Assembly (NCBI GenBank): GCA_016235555.1
Contig: JACRKC010000054.1
Location: forward strand, 1 to 37,660
DNA: 37,660 bases
Direction: 5' to 3'
From: Verrucomicrobiota bacterium
GTDB taxonomy: Bacteria > Verrucomicrobiota > Verrucomicrobiia > Opitutales > Opitutaceae
The position numbers and the translations under genes were made by a program. Position 1 is the stretch's first letter. Every line of letters begins with the position of its first letter. Shown here one piece after another: positions 14,037 through 24,437 of the stretch. A model generated the notes under the pieces. It was not told where the DNA came from. It ran no database searches and saw only the letters and a program-made list of their open reading frames with translations.

Positions 14037-14558
14037 ATGGACACGATTTCTCGCGAAAATAACAGCATGTTGCCGGTGGCCGGCGTCGTTGTGGGCGTCA
14101 TTGGCCTCTTGCTCGGTGGCATCGCCTTGGTGCAGCTCTCCAAGGTCAAACAGACGGTCAGCGAACACGACGCCAAGGTCGCGACCATCGACGGCATCAA
14201 GGCCACCGCCGATGGCGCCGCCGCCACCGCCGACAAGGCCAAGGCCGACCTCGCCGCGCTGTCGCGTTCGACGCAGGACGCCTTCAACCAGGTCGGCCCG
14301 GCCCTCACCGGCCTCCGCGAGGATGTCACCAAGATTCAGGAGTCGCTCAAGAAGCCCGCGCCCGCTCCGGCTGGCAAGGGCGGCGGCCCGGTCGTCGCTG
14401 GTCCCGGCGAATACGTCGTGAAAGCCGGTGACACCGGTGCGAAGATCGCCCGGGCGCAGGGCGTGGCCCTGAACGACCTCGTCGCGGTCAACTCCGGCGT
14501 GAATTTCAACAAGTTGCACGTCGGCCAGAAGATCAAGCTCCCGGCCAAGGGTAAGTGA
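14037..14558 (+). CDS. membrane-anchored LysM domain protein
   Basis: 173 residues. A single transmembrane helix lies at about residues 11-33 (LPVAGVVVGVIGLLLGG). It is followed by an alanine/lysine-rich segment of coiled-coil character at about 38-105 and a proline-rich linker. A C-terminal LysM domain occupies about 122-170 (EYVVKAGDTGAKIARAQG ... NFNKLHVGQKIKLP). LysM binds peptidoglycan GlcNAc, so the protein probably bridges the inner membrane and the wall. The length and layout suit a small envelope protein; no enzyme domain is present. It stands alone, with a strong terminator 22 bases after its stop. No Shine-Dalgarno precedes the ATG, only a pyrimidine-rich leader. Confidence 0.85.
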   Translation: MDTISRENNSMLPVAGVVVGVIGLLLGGIALVQLSKVKQTVSEHDAKVATIDGIKATADGAAATADKAKADLAALSRSTQDAFNQVGPALTGLREDVTKIQESLKKPAPAPAGKGGGPVVAGPGEYVVKAGDTGAKIARAQGVALNDLVAVNSGVNFNKLHVGQKIKLPAKGK

Positions 14559-14579
14559 TCGAACGAAGAAATTTCTCAA

Positions 14580-14616
14580 ATGCCTCCTCGCCCCGCGGCG
14601 CGGAGGCATTTTTGTT
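14580..14616 (+). terminator. rho-independent terminator after the LysM gene
   Basis: ATGCCTCC pairs with GGAGGCAT around a GC-rich inner stem, followed by TTTTTGTTT. It lies between the LysM stop and the Nudix start. Confidence 0.85.
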
Positions 14617-14628
14617 TCAGCGTTCCTC

Positions 14629-15207
14629 ATGAGCCAATCCCGCCACGGTCCCTCCCGCTGGGAAATCCTCGGTCAGAAAATCCAGGCGAAGACCGTGGTC
14701 TTCGATCTCCAAAGCGTGCGCTACCGCCATCCGGTGCGCGGCACGGAGAAGGACTTCGTGGTGATCCGCGCGCCGGACTGGGTCAACGTCCTCGCGCTCA
14801 CGCGCGACGGCCAGCTCGTGCTCGTGCAGCAGTTTCGATTTGGGATCGATGCGTTGTCGCTGGAAATCCCTGGCGGCGTGATGGAGGCGGGCGAAGACCC
14901 CGTCGAGGCGGGGCTGCGTGAGCTGCGCGAGGAGACGGGCTTCACCGGTAAGAACGCCCGCTTGCTCGGCAGCGTGCATCCGAATCCCGCGATCCAGGCC
15001 AACCGCTGCCACCTTGTGCTCGTGGAGGGCGCCGAGCGCACCGCCGCGCTCGAATGGGACGACACCGAGGAAATCGAGGTCGCCACGCGGCCGGTCGACG
15101 AGGTGCTCGCCGCCGCACGCGACGGTCGGATCACGCATGGACTCGTGCTGAACGCCCTGTTCCTGCTCGAGCCGCACTGGCGAGGCCTTCGCCCGGCGAA
15201 AACCTGA
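14629..15207 (+). CDS. Nudix hydrolase, ADP-ribose pyrophosphatase-like
   Basis: 192 residues. The Nudix box is complete: GGVMEAGEDPVEAGLRELRE continues as ETGF at about residues 83-106, matching GX5EX7REUXEEXGU. A glycine- and proline-rich lead-in (SLEIPG) precedes it, and PNPAIQANRCH follows, as in the ADP-ribose pyrophosphatase (NudF) group, where it contacts ribose-phosphate. The N-terminal strand domain (SVRYRHPVRGTEKDFVV) is also typical of that group. Expected activity is hydrolysis of ADP-ribose or related nucleotide sugars to AMP plus sugar phosphate; the exact substrate cannot be read from sequence. The ATG lies 12 bases after the preceding terminator T-tract, so the promoter may overlap the terminator or the mRNA leader is very short. 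Confidence 0.85.
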   Translation: MSQSRHGPSRWEILGQKIQAKTVVFDLQSVRYRHPVRGTEKDFVVIRAPDWVNVLALTRDGQLVLVQQFRFGIDALSLEIPGGVMEAGEDPVEAGLRELREETGFTGKNARLLGSVHPNPAIQANRCHLVLVEGAERTAALEWDDTEEIEVATRPVDEVLAAARDGRITHGLVLNALFLLEPHWRGLRPAKT

Positions 15208-15285
15208 GTCCATGGCCGAGCGAGCAACGACCGCCGTTTGACTTCGTCGTGGGCGCCACTTAGCTGCGCCCCCTCAATCTCCCGC

Positions 15286-16545
15286 ATGACCGCGTCTGCC
15301 TTTGCCAACGATCCCGCCGTGTTCGGCCCGACCTCCAACGGCCACCTGCCGGCGGTGCTGGAGGACGAGGTGCGGAAAATCTACGCACGCAGCCCGCTCT
15401 ACGGGCAGCGGTTCCCGTTGCACACCGAGCCGCTCCAGTGGTCGTGCTACCGGGAGATTCCGGCGTTGTCGAAACGGGAAATCGTCGAACGCGGGCACCA
15501 GGCGTTTTTCGCCGACTACGCCGTGATCGAACGCGGGTTTGCCCAGAAAAAATACGAATACGAACACACGGGCGGCACCACGCAGGCGCCGATGACCGTC
15601 GTCATGGAGGACGGGTGGTGGAACGCGCAGACCGACCGCGCCTATCGCGCCTCGCCGATCCTGCGGCAGTTCACGGGGCGCAAATACCGGAAATGCGTCC
15701 TCGCGCCCGTCGGCTGCTCGAGCAACCTCTGCCCCTACGAGGACCACCCGTTTCCGCACCGCTATTTCGACGGCGTCGTGTATCTGAATCTCTCCAGCGA
15801 TCCGTTCGCGTTTCCGGACGGCGAATGGGATCGCATCGTGCTCGAATTGCAGGCCACGCAGCCCGAGGTTATCGAGGGCGAGCCCGTTTATCTCTCGCTG
15901 CTCGCGCGCGCGGCGCAGAAGCGCGGGGTGCGCGTGCCGAGCGTGAAGGCCGTCATCCTTACCTACGGCAAGGCGAGCACGCAGCATGGCGCGCGAATCG
16001 CCGAGGTGTTTCCCGCGGCGCAGGTCGACCTCTATGGCTCGACCGAGGCGGGCTACCTGTTCGTGGGCGAGGCGTTCAAGGACGACTCGCGCGTGATCGA
16101 CGCCAACGCGTTCATCGAACTCGTGCCGTGGCGCGCCGGATTGCGCGACGTGTTTCAAATCTACGTGACCACGCGCGACCGTGAGGCGATGCCGCTGCTG
16201 CGTTACCACACGGGCGACATCGTGCAGAAATTCCCGACGGGCTTCCGCCTGCTCGGGCGCGAGGGCAACCTCCACTTCCGCGCCGATGGCTCGCTGGTCT
16301 CGCCGACCGACATCGACGCCGCGCTGCCGGCCGGCTTCGGGTGCTGGCACTACTCGCTGGTGCAGACCACGGAGACGCGTTGGGACTTCCATTATGTCGC
16401 CGACGAAACGGCGGACCATCCCGCGCTCGAAATGGCGCTCGCGGGACTGCTCGGCGGCGGCGCGCGGGTGGCGGCCTTCCGCCGCAAGTTCATCGCACCG
16501 GCGGCCAGCGGGAAGTTCGCGTTGCTGAAACCGCTCAGCCGGTAG
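15286..16545 (+). CDS. PaaK-like adenylate-forming enzyme
   Basis: 419 residues, the size of phenylacetate-CoA ligase/coenzyme F390 synthetase-like proteins. The phosphate-binding loop YEHTGGTTQAPM is near residue 101, YGSTEAGYLFVGE near 249 matches the YGxTE adenine motif, and YHTGDIVQKF near 306 carries the ribose-binding aspartate. These enzymes activate a carboxylate as an acyl-adenylate and often make a CoA thioester. The C-terminal lid is short, and the substrate is not evident. Neighbours (Nudix hydrolase before, succinate dehydrogenase after) give no clear pathway. The start at ATG 15286 follows CAATCTCCCGC with no Shine-Dalgarno; an upstream in-frame GTG or TTG start is possible but adds non-family residues. 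Confidence 0.8.
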   Translation: MTASAFANDPAVFGPTSNGHLPAVLEDEVRKIYARSPLYGQRFPLHTEPLQWSCYREIPALSKREIVERGHQAFFADYAVIERGFAQKKYEYEHTGGTTQAPMTVVMEDGWWNAQTDRAYRASPILRQFTGRKYRKCVLAPVGCSSNLCPYEDHPFPHRYFDGVVYLNLSSDPFAFPDGEWDRIVLELQATQPEVIEGEPVYLSLLARAAQKRGVRVPSVKAVILTYGKASTQHGARIAEVFPAAQVDLYGSTEAGYLFVGEAFKDDSRVIDANAFIELVPWRAGLRDVFQIYVTTRDREAMPLLRYHTGDIVQKFPTGFRLLGREGNLHFRADGSLVSPTDIDAALPAGFGCWHYSLVQTTETRWDFHYVADETADHPALEMALAGLLGGGARVAAFRRKFIAPAASGKFALLKPLSR

Positions 16546-16726
16546 GCCGGGCTTTACGCCGGACACGATTTCCGCGGCGCCAGCTCCGGGGAGCAAGGCT
16601 CGCGCTACACAGGCGATTTAGGCTCGCTAATGACGCCGTGAAGACGGTGCGCGCGCTTTACATCCGTCAGCGGACGGCCGATTTTCGCGGCGCGTTTCGT
16701 TTCGACCCCATTCACGACTTTTTGCG

Positions 16727-17503
16727 ATGAACCTCGTCAGCGCCTTTTTTTGTTCTTCGATCGGCCGGAAGATCATCATGGCGGTCACCGGCCTGATCCT
16801 GATCGGCTTTGTGGCCGGCCATCTGGTGGGCAACCTCCAGGTCTTCCAGCATCCCGATCACATCAACGGCTACGCCCAGTTCCTGCACAACCTCGGGCCG
16901 CTCCTGTGGGCCGCGCGGATCGTCATCATCGGCAGCGTCGTGCTGCACATCTGGGCCGCCACGGCGCTGACGCTCGAAAACAACGCCGCCCGCGGCACGG
17001 TGCCCTACGGCGTCAGCCACACCATCCGCGCCACACTCGCCTCGCGGGCGATGCGCGTCACGGGCTACATCGTCCTCGCGTTCCTCCTCTACCACCTGGC
17101 GCATTTCACCCTGGGCTTGGTGCAGTCGGACACCTTTAAGGAAACCGCGCCGCTCGACCACTACCTCATGAAGAGCGACTACCGCGTCGCCGGCTTCGTG
17201 GTCGTGAAAGCCGGCACCGATGTGCCCAACGTCCACAGCATGGTCGTCCTCGGTTTCCAAAAACCGGTTGTCTCGCTGTTCTACATCGTCGCGGTCGGCC
17301 TGCTGAGTTTCCACTTGCTGCACGGCATCGACAGCCTGTTCCAGACGCTCGGTCTGCGATCGGAAAAGTGGGCCGCCTGCCTGCGCCGGGCTGCGATCGT
17401 GTTCTGCCTGGTTTATTTCCTCGGCAACCTCGCGATTCCCGGCGCCGTGCTCGCCGGCAAACTGAAACCGCAGGCTTCCACGGTCGCCGCCGCCCACCGC
17501 TAA
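16727..17503 (+). CDS. sdhC: succinate dehydrogenase cytochrome b558 subunit
   Basis: 258 residues with five hydrophobic helices, the single-subunit di-heme anchor found with Bacillus/Wolinella-type (type B) succinate:quinone oxidoreductases. Candidate haem ligands are histidines in GHLVGNLQVF, VVLHIWAA, LYHLAHFTLG, NVHSMVV and FHLLHGIDSLFQTLG, positions that recur in this family. It anchors the flavoprotein and iron-sulfur subunits to the membrane and exchanges electrons with quinone. The flavoprotein gene starts 12 bases downstream, so the two are co-transcribed. The 181 bases before it hold only a short palindrome-like GTAGGCCGGGCTTTACGCCGG. Confidence 0.95.
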   Translation: MNLVSAFFCSSIGRKIIMAVTGLILIGFVAGHLVGNLQVFQHPDHINGYAQFLHNLGPLLWAARIVIIGSVVLHIWAATALTLENNAARGTVPYGVSHTIRATLASRAMRVTGYIVLAFLLYHLAHFTLGLVQSDTFKETAPLDHYLMKSDYRVAGFVVVKAGTDVPNVHSMVVLGFQKPVVSLFYIVAVGLLSFHLLHGIDSLFQTLGLRSEKWAACLRRAAIVFCLVYFLGNLAIPGAVLAGKLKPQASTVAAAHR

Positions 17504-17515
17504 ACCCTTTCCGAC

Positions 17516-19438
<1,923 letters not shown>

Positions 19439-19503
19439 CGCGCCGTCGCGCGTCATCCTGCGCGCCCCGAAGGAGTCGCCCCGCACAACCCGCCGCCCAC
19501 CTC

Positions 19504-20172
19504 ATGCCCGCAGTCTCACCAGCGCCGTCCGTTGCGAATCTGATTCCCGCCGGGAGAATCGAATCGCGGGTGCTGCTGATTCGCGGCGAGAAGGTGCTGA
19601 TCGATTCGGCGCTCGCCGAGCTCTACGGCGTGACGACGAAAGTTTTGAATCAAGCGGTCCGCCGGAATATCGAGCGCTTTCCGGCGGATTTCATGTTTCA
19701 GCTCAGTGAGAGCGAAGCGGACTTTCTTTTGAAATCACAGATTGTGACTTCAAAATTGAAAAGTGAGATCAACTCGCTGCCCGACAACGACATTCTGAGG
19801 TCACAAATTGTGACCTCAAAACGGGCCGGCGGCGGCGGGCGCCGCTATTTACCGCACGCCTTTACCGAGCAGGGTGTCGCAATGCTCTCCAGCGTGCTGC
19901 GTTCTCCGCGCGCCATCGCCGTCAACATCGAGATCATGCGCGCATTCGTGCGTCTGCGGCAGATGATCGCATCGCACGCCGATCTTGCGCGGAAGCTCGC
20001 TGCGCTGGAACGAAAATACGACGCGCAGTTCAAGGCCGTCTTCGACGCCATTCGCGAGCTGATGACGCCGCCCGCGCCCGCGAAGAAAGGCGAAATCGGA
20101 TTTCACACCCTCCTCAAGCCTGGGTCTGCCTCGCCTGCGGCGAAGCCGGCCAATCGAAAATCCAAAATCTGA
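19504..20172 (+). CDS. ORF6N domain protein inserted between sdhA and sdhB
   Basis: 222 residues. An ORF6N (KilA-N superfamily) domain covers about residues 18-125: [51 protein letters not shown], and [21 protein letters not shown] helical coiled tail with [19 protein letters not shown] and the ending [13 protein letters not shown] follows. ORF6N domains are known from phages and mobile DNA and are thought to bind DNA. Two features are odd. The gene sits in the same direction within the sdh operon, 65 bases after sdhA and 20 before sdhB. The peptide SQIVTSK, normally single, occurs twice 22 codons apart, each time over a palindromic DNA motif (19729-19755, 19795-19821). I infer a late insertion that kept sdhB expressed. 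Confidence 0.8.
   Translation: MPAVSPAPSVANLIPAGRIESRVLLIRGEKVLIDSALAELYGVTTKVLNQAVRRNIERFPADFMFQLSESEADFLLKSQIVTSKLKSEINSLPDNDILRSQIVTSKRAGGGGRRYLPHAFTEQGVAMLSSVLRSPRAIAVNIEIMRAFVRLRQMIASHADLARKLAALERKYDAQFKAVFDAIRELMTPPAPAKKGEIGFHTLLKPGSASPAAKPANRKSKI
19729..19821 (+). repeat. duplicated palindromic motif inside the ORF6N gene
   Basis: Two 27-base copies (19729-19755 and 19795-19821) agree at 22 of 27 positions. The second contains a perfect 10+1+10 dyad, GAGGTCACAA-A-TTGTGACCTC; the first is an imperfect form of it. They could be operator sites for the encoded DNA-binding protein or simply an internal duplication. Confidence 0.7.
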
Positions 20173-20192
20173 AATCGAAAATTTCCTCTCCC

Positions 20193-21008
20193 ATGGTTGC
20201 CGCTAACGACTCCACCAAGCTGATCTCGGTCACCCTCCGCGTCTGGCGCCAGGCCGGACCGGGCGCGCCCGGCAAGTTCGTCGAATACCAGGCCTCCGGC
20301 CTCAACCCCAACATGTCGCTCCTCGAGATGCTCGACGTGGTCAACGACGACCTCGAGCGCAAGGGCGAGGAGCCGATCGCGTTTGCCCACGATTGCCGCG
20401 AAGGCATCTGCGGCACCTGCTCGCTCGTCATCGACGGCAAGCCGCACGGGCCGCATCGCGGCATCGCGAGCTGCCAGACCTACATGCGCAGCTTCGAGGA
20501 TGGTGCCGTCATCACCATCGAGCCCTTCCGCGCGAAACCCTTCCCGGTCATCAAGGACCTCATTAGCGATCGCAGCGCCTTCGACAAGATCCAGCAGGCC
20601 GGCGGCTTCATCTCCGTGCGCACCGGCGCCGCGCCGGATGCGAACTCGATCCCCGTGCCGAAGGGCGACGCCGAACTCGCGATGGACGCGGCGGCCTGCA
20701 TCGGCTGCGGCGCGTGCGTGGCGGCCTGCAAGAACGCCAGCGCGATGCTCTTCGTCGGCGCGAAGGTTTCGCAGTTCAGCCTGTTGCCGCAGGGTCAGGC
20801 CGAGCGCGACCGCCGCGTGCTCGCGATGGTTTCGACGATGGACGGGCTCGGCTTCGGCAACTGCACCAACCAATACGAGTGCAGTGGCGCCTGCCCGAAG
20901 AATATCTCGCACGACTTCATCGCGCGCATGAACCGCGACTACCTCGCCGCGACGCTCCGCGCGGCCTTCGTGCAAGAGACGACCAGCACCGGCGGCGGCG
21001 GGGGCTGA
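20193..21008 (+). CDS. sdhB: succinate dehydrogenase iron-sulfur subunit
   Basis: 271 residues. The [2Fe-2S] ligands lie in [16 protein letters not shown] near residue 66, with a fourth cysteine in ASCQTYM. The [4Fe-4S] and [3Fe-4S] ligands are in [17 protein letters not shown] near 169 and [15 protein letters not shown] near 222. It relays electrons from the flavin of SdhA to the cytochrome b haems. The N-terminus ([20 protein letters not shown]) fits the type B family. A glycine-rich tail (TGGGGG) ends the protein. It follows the ORF6N gene by 20 bases, with an A/T-rich leader and no Shine-Dalgarno site. A repeat and a strong bidirectional terminator follow the stop. Confidence 0.95.
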   Translation: MVAANDSTKLISVTLRVWRQAGPGAPGKFVEYQASGLNPNMSLLEMLDVVNDDLERKGEEPIAFAHDCREGICGTCSLVIDGKPHGPHRGIASCQTYMRSFEDGAVITIEPFRAKPFPVIKDLISDRSAFDKIQQAGGFISVRTGAAPDANSIPVPKGDAELAMDAAACIGCGACVAACKNASAMLFVGAKVSQFSLLPQGQAERDRRVLAMVSTMDGLGFGNCTNQYECSGACPKNISHDFIARMNRDYLAATLRAAFVQETTSTGGGGG

Positions 21009-21016
21009 GCGGGTTT

Positions 21017-21110
21017 GTCATTCTGAGCGTCGCGAAGAATCCCGTTGGACTCTCGTTACGCCGGTAGGCCGCGAGGCGCATGTTGGATTCTTCGCTTCGC
21101 TCGGAATCAT
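21017..21110 (+). repeat. TCATTCTGAGCG palindromic interspersed repeat
   Basis: The left end GTCATTCTGAGCGTCGCGAA continues GAATC; the right end GATTCTTCGCTTCGCTCGG continues AATCAT, its imperfect complement. Sequences of this sort recur between genes in many environmental bacterial genomes (recollection). It directly abuts the terminator at 21111. Confidence 0.65.
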
Positions 21111-21145
21111 AAAAAAGGTGCGACCGATCGGTCGCACCTTTTTTG
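21111..21145. terminator. bidirectional terminator after sdhB
   Basis: AAAAAAGGTGCGACC-GATC-GGTCGCACCTTTTTT, a perfect palindrome with T-tracts on both strands. It ends the sdh operon. Confidence 0.92.
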
Positions 21146-21191
21146 TAACTTTCCGCGGCGCGTCGTGTTTTCCCGGGCAACCACAATTCCC

Positions 21192-21410
21192 ATGAAGACA
21201 CTCCCGATTTTCGCCCTCGTCGCCGCGCCCGTCGCGTTCATCGCCCTGCCCGTCAATTTCGTCGCCGCCGTCTCCGTGCTCTTCGGCACCGGTCTGGTTG
21301 CGCTCCTCATTTCCGACTACGGCCACGCACCGCGTCCGCTCGCCTGGGGCCGCACCGCCGTGGCCGCGCTGCCCGCGCCGCGCACGGAGCGATTTGGACT
21401 CGCGGCCTGA
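21192..21410 (+). CDS. small hydrophobic protein of unknown function
   Basis: 72 residues from ATG 21192, MKTLPIFALVAAPVAFIALP followed by a second hydrophobic stretch (FVAAVSVLFGTGLVALLISD) and a basic tail ending RTERFGLAA. Two short helices or a signal plus one helix are predicted by eye. The gene is bounded by a terminator on each side (21111-21145 and 21434-21472), which supports a real transcription unit. I do not recognise the family. Confidence 0.6.
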   Translation: MKTLPIFALVAAPVAFIALPVNFVAAVSVLFGTGLVALLISDYGHAPRPLAWGRTAVAALPAPRTERFGLAA

Positions 21411-21433
21411 TCTCCGCGGTCCGCACTGGAAAC

Positions 21434-21472
21434 CGGCCCCGGTGCCTCGCGCGCCGGGGCCGCTAATTTTTT
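21434..21472 (+). terminator. rho-independent terminator after the 72-residue protein gene
   Basis: CGGCCCCGG pairs with CCGGGGCCG across an 11-base loop, followed a few bases later by TTTTTT (21467-21472). Confidence 0.8.
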
Positions 21473-21522
21473 CTGGCCGGGGCGGCGCGTTTGCCGCCAG
21501 CGTGCGTCAACCCCTCCGCGCC

Positions 21523-22623
21523 ATGATCACCCCGTCGCGTCCGCTGCTCCGTCGCCTGTGTCTGGCCCTCCTCGTGCTCGCGCCGTGGCTGCGCGCCGCC
21601 GACGGCCGTTTCCTCTACGCCGCCGTGCCCGGCATCCGTGACTATCTCGAATACGGCGGCCATGGCGTGCTCGTCTTCGACATCGATCACGGCCACCGCT
21701 TCGTGCGGCGCATCAAGTCCGCTGGCTTCGACGCCACCGGCAAGCCCGTCAACGTGAAGGGCATCGCCGCCAGCGCCGCGACGCAGCGGCTATACGTTAC
21801 CACGATTCTATCGCTGATGTGTTTTGATCTCACGACCGACCGGTTGCTCTGGGAAAAGAAATACGACGGCGGTTGCGATCGCATGTCGCTCACGCCCGAT
21901 GGCAAGGTCATGTATCTCCCCTCGCTCGAGAAGGACCACTGGCATGTGATCGACGCGCTCACCGGCGATATTCTCACGAAAATCGTTCCGAAGTCCGGTG
22001 CGCATAACACCGTCGTCGGCCCCGATGGCCGCGAGGCCTACCTCGCGGGCCTCAAGTCGCCGCACCTCACGGTCGTCGACACGGCGACCTACGCGACCCG
22101 CACGGTCGGGCCTTTCTCGAATTTCATCCGCCCCTTCACAGTCAACGGCTCGCAGACGCAGGTCTTCGTCAACATCAACGGCCTCCTCGGCTACGAGATC
22201 GGCGATCTCAAGACCGGTCGCATGCTCCGACGTGTCGAGGTCGTCGGCTTCGCGTCCGGCGGCGTGAAACGCCACGGTTGCCCGAGCCACGGCATCGCGC
22301 TCTCGCTCGACGAAAAGGAGGTCTGGCTCTGCGACGCGCACAACCGCCGCCTGCACATCTTCAGCAACGGCGACGGCCCGCCGAAGCAACTCGCCTCGAT
22401 CGAGACCCGCGACGAGCCCGGCTGGATCACATTCAGCATCGACGGTCGCCTTGTCTATTCCGCGACCGGCGAGGTCATCGATCAACGCACCCGCAAAATC
22501 ATCACCGCGTTGCGCGACGAAAATGGTCTCGATGTCATGAGCGAAAAAGTGATCGAGATCGATTTCGCCGGCGGTCGTGTGGTCCGCGCGGGCAATCAGT
22601 TCGCGATCGGCGGCGTGCGGTAG
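21523..22623 (+). CDS. exported YncE/YVTN-type beta-propeller protein
   Basis: 366 residues. The N-terminus is a signal peptide (RRLCLALLVLAPWLRAADG) with cleavage near residue 26. Repeated blade motifs follow: RLYVTTILSLMCFDLTTDRL, KVMYLPSLEKDHWHVIDA, EAYLAGLKSPHLTVVDTAT, QVFVNINGLLGYEIGDLKTG and EVWLCDAHNRRLHIFSNGD. These fit the seven-bladed YncE/lactonase-like group. PVC bacteria encode many such exported propellers, usually of unknown role. A conserved-looking core CPSHGIALSLDEKEVW may mark the closing blade. It lies alone after a terminator and before a palindromic repeat. ATG 21523 is used because earlier in-frame starts give no signal peptide. Confidence 0.78.
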   Translation: MITPSRPLLRRLCLALLVLAPWLRAADGRFLYAAVPGIRDYLEYGGHGVLVFDIDHGHRFVRRIKSAGFDATGKPVNVKGIAASAATQRLYVTTILSLMCFDLTTDRLLWEKKYDGGCDRMSLTPDGKVMYLPSLEKDHWHVIDALTGDILTKIVPKSGAHNTVVGPDGREAYLAGLKSPHLTVVDTATYATRTVGPFSNFIRPFTVNGSQTQVFVNINGLLGYEIGDLKTGRMLRRVEVVGFASGGVKRHGCPSHGIALSLDEKEVWLCDAHNRRLHIFSNGDGPPKQLASIETRDEPGWITFSIDGRLVYSATGEVIDQRTRKIITALRDENGLDVMSEKVIEIDFAGGRVVRAGNQFAIGGVR

Positions 22624-22626
22624 TCC

Positions 22627-22680
22627 GTGGACGAGGCGTCCCGCCTCGTTTCCGCCGCTGAGGCGGGACGCCCCAGCCAC
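22627..22680 (+). repeat. GTGGACGAGGCGTCCC palindromic repeat, full copy
   Basis: The left arm GTGGACGAGGCGTCCCGCC continues TC; the right arm GAGGCGGGACGCCCCAGCC continues AC. A left arm identical over 21 bases is found at 37199-37219. No T-tract follows, so it is not a standard terminator, though it lies between two converging genes. Confidence 0.75.
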
Positions 22681-22686
22681 GACTCA

Positions 22687-22950
22687 TCAGAACATCGACA
22701 GCGCCTTCGCGCTCTCCAGCACGACCCACGCACCCCCGCCAAACAACGCCAGTTTCAATAAAGTCCGCACCGCCTTGCGCCCGCGCAACACCGTGTCCTG
22801 GACATCCGTGTCCAGCGTCTTGCGGTTGCTCTGGCTCATGAAACTCACGAACCGCGGGTCGCGAAACCGCCCACGTGGATCGCGCACCAATCCGTTGCGG
22901 ATGGCGGGACGATGGCAGAGGTTGAGCAGCGCGCGAAGCACAGCGGACAT
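22687..22950 (-). CDS. small conserved-looking protein with a C-terminal membrane helix
   Basis: 87 residues from ATG 22950. The protein is basic in its first half (RNGLVRDPRGRFRDPRFVSF), then SNRKTLDTDVQDTVLRGRKA, and ends with a hydrophobic helix (LLKLALFGGGAWVVLESAKA). It is the only sizeable minus-strand frame here not shadowed by a plus-strand gene, and it is convergent with the propeller gene. No Shine-Dalgarno is present, as for most genes here. An upstream in-frame start at 23007 would add 19 less convincing residues. Function unknown. Confidence 0.55.
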   Translation of the reverse strand: MSAVLRALLNLCHRPAIRNGLVRDPRGRFRDPRFVSFMSQSNRKTLDTDVQDTVLRGRKAVRTLLKLALFGGGAWVVLESAKALSMF

Positions 22951-23036
22951 CACTAACTTTGGAATCGTTTTTTCAAGTGGAAACCCGCTAGCGTCGCCGC
23001 CTTTCACGCCTTTTTACCGGTCCCACTGTTCCACTT

Positions 23037-24341
23037 ATGCACCACTTCCGCTACTCGGGTTCCGACCTCCATTGTGAGTCCGTCGACCTCGCCGCCGTCG
23101 CCAAGCTCTACGGCACGCCCACCTACGTTTACAGCGCCGCCACGATCGCCGACAACGTCACCCGCCTCCAGCGCGGCCTCGCCGGCCTCGATGCCCAGAT
23201 CTGCTACGCGATGAAGGCCAACTCGAACATCGCGGTCCTGCGTCACTTCGCCAACCTCGGCTGCGGTTTCGACCTCGTGAGCGGTGGCGAATTGCGCCGC
23301 GTGCTCGTCGCGGGCGCCGAGGTGAAGCGCAGCGTGTTCGCCGGCGTTGGGAAGACCGAGGCCGAGATCAAGCTCGCCCTGGAGAACGAAATTTTCTCCT
23401 TCCACGTCGAGAGCGAGCCCGAGCTCGTCCGCATCAACCATGTCGCCGGCACCCTCGGCGTGAAGGCGCCGATCGCGATCCGCATCAACCCGGACGTCGA
23501 CGCCCACACGCACGCCAAGATCACCACCGGCAAGAGCGACAACAAGTTCGGCATCCCGCTGAAATACGCCGCCGCCGCCTACGAGGCCGCCGCCAAATAC
23601 CCGAACATCCACGTCAAGGGCGTGCAGATGCACATCGGCTCGCAGCTCACCGACGTGAGCCCGTTCGTCGAGGCCGTGGAGAAGGTCGCGCCGTTCGCCG
23701 CCGAGCTGAAGGCGAAGTTCGGCATCAGCTATTTCTCGGTCGGCGGTGGCATCGGCATCGTCTATCGCGACGCGCTCGCGAGCGGCCCGCAGTCGTGGTG
23801 GGACGCGCAACCCGAGGGCAAGCGACCGATCACCCCCGAGGCCTACGGCGCCGCGCTCGTGCCGCTCCTCCAGCCGCTCGGCTTGAAAATCCTGCTCGAG
23901 CCCGGCCGTTTCATGGTCGGCAACGCCGGCGTGCTCGTCTCCCGCGTCGAGCACCTCAAGCGCGGCGCCGGGAAAAACTTCCTCATCGTCGACGCCGCGA
24001 TGAACGACCTCGTGCGCCCCGCGATGTATGAGAGTTTCCACGAAATCGTGCCGCTGCGCCGCGACACCTCGCGCCGTGCGCTCGTCGCCGATGTGGTCGG
24101 ACCGATCTGCGAAAGCGGCGATTGCTTCGCCAAGGACCGGCAGCTCCAGGAAGTGGGCGAGGGCGAGCTCATCGCGTTCCTGAGCGCGGGCGCCTACGGC
24201 TACGCGATGGCGAGCCGCTACAACAGCCGCACCATGGCCGCCGAGGTGCTCGTGCAGGGTAGCAAGTTCGAGCTCATCAACAGCCGCGAGTCGTTCGAGC
24301 ACCTGGTCGCCGGCGAAAAGGTGCCGGCGTTTTTGAAGTAG
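23037..24341 (+). CDS. lysA: diaminopimelate decarboxylase
   Basis: 434 residues, the normal length. It is a fold-type III PLP enzyme: the PLP lysine is K60 in CYAMKANSN, the phosphate-binding glycines are in GGGIGIVY near 239, and HIGSQLTD near 199 plus EPGRFMVGNAG near 289 are family signatures. The partner-subunit cysteine motif CESGDCFAKDR is present near 358, followed by GAYGYAMASRYNSR. It converts meso-diaminopimelate to L-lysine, the last step of lysine synthesis. The next gene, gpsA, is unrelated in pathway and separated by a CCACGAAA repeat. The start follows a pyrimidine-rich leader without Shine-Dalgarno. Confidence 0.96.
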   Translation: MHHFRYSGSDLHCESVDLAAVAKLYGTPTYVYSAATIADNVTRLQRGLAGLDAQICYAMKANSNIAVLRHFANLGCGFDLVSGGELRRVLVAGAEVKRSVFAGVGKTEAEIKLALENEIFSFHVESEPELVRINHVAGTLGVKAPIAIRINPDVDAHTHAKITTGKSDNKFGIPLKYAAAAYEAAAKYPNIHVKGVQMHIGSQLTDVSPFVEAVEKVAPFAAELKAKFGISYFSVGGGIGIVYRDALASGPQSWWDAQPEGKRPITPEAYGAALVPLLQPLGLKILLEPGRFMVGNAGVLVSRVEHLKRGAGKNFLIVDAAMNDLVRPAMYESFHEIVPLRRDTSRRALVADVVGPICESGDCFAKDRQLQEVGEGELIAFLSAGAYGYAMASRYNSRTMAAEVLVQGSKFELINSRESFEHLVAGEKVPAFLK

Positions 24342-24350
24342 GCTGAAGTC

Positions 24351-24425
24351 ACCACGAAATACACGAACTACACGAAAGAACCGGCTACGACCTAGCTTTT
24401 TCGTGTCTTTCGTGTTTTTCGTGGT
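24351..24425 (+). repeat. CCACGAAATACACGAA palindromic repeat
   Basis: The left half is built of ACACGAA words (CCACGAAATACACGAACTAC) and the right half is the complement (TTCGTGTCTTTCGTG, then TTTTTCGTGG). It fills most of the lysA-gpsA gap. Sequences of this kind are common between genes in PVC and other environmental genomes (recollection). Confidence 0.7.
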
Positions 24426-24437
24426 TAATCCACTCCT

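Noticed and set aside
16546-16726. A promoter for sdhC
   Set aside because: No convincing -35/-10 pair could be read; only a short palindrome-like stretch is seen.
19504-20172. Prophage remnant around the ORF6N gene
   Set aside because: No integrase, structural gene or attachment repeat is near; the gene is flanked tightly by sdhA and sdhB.
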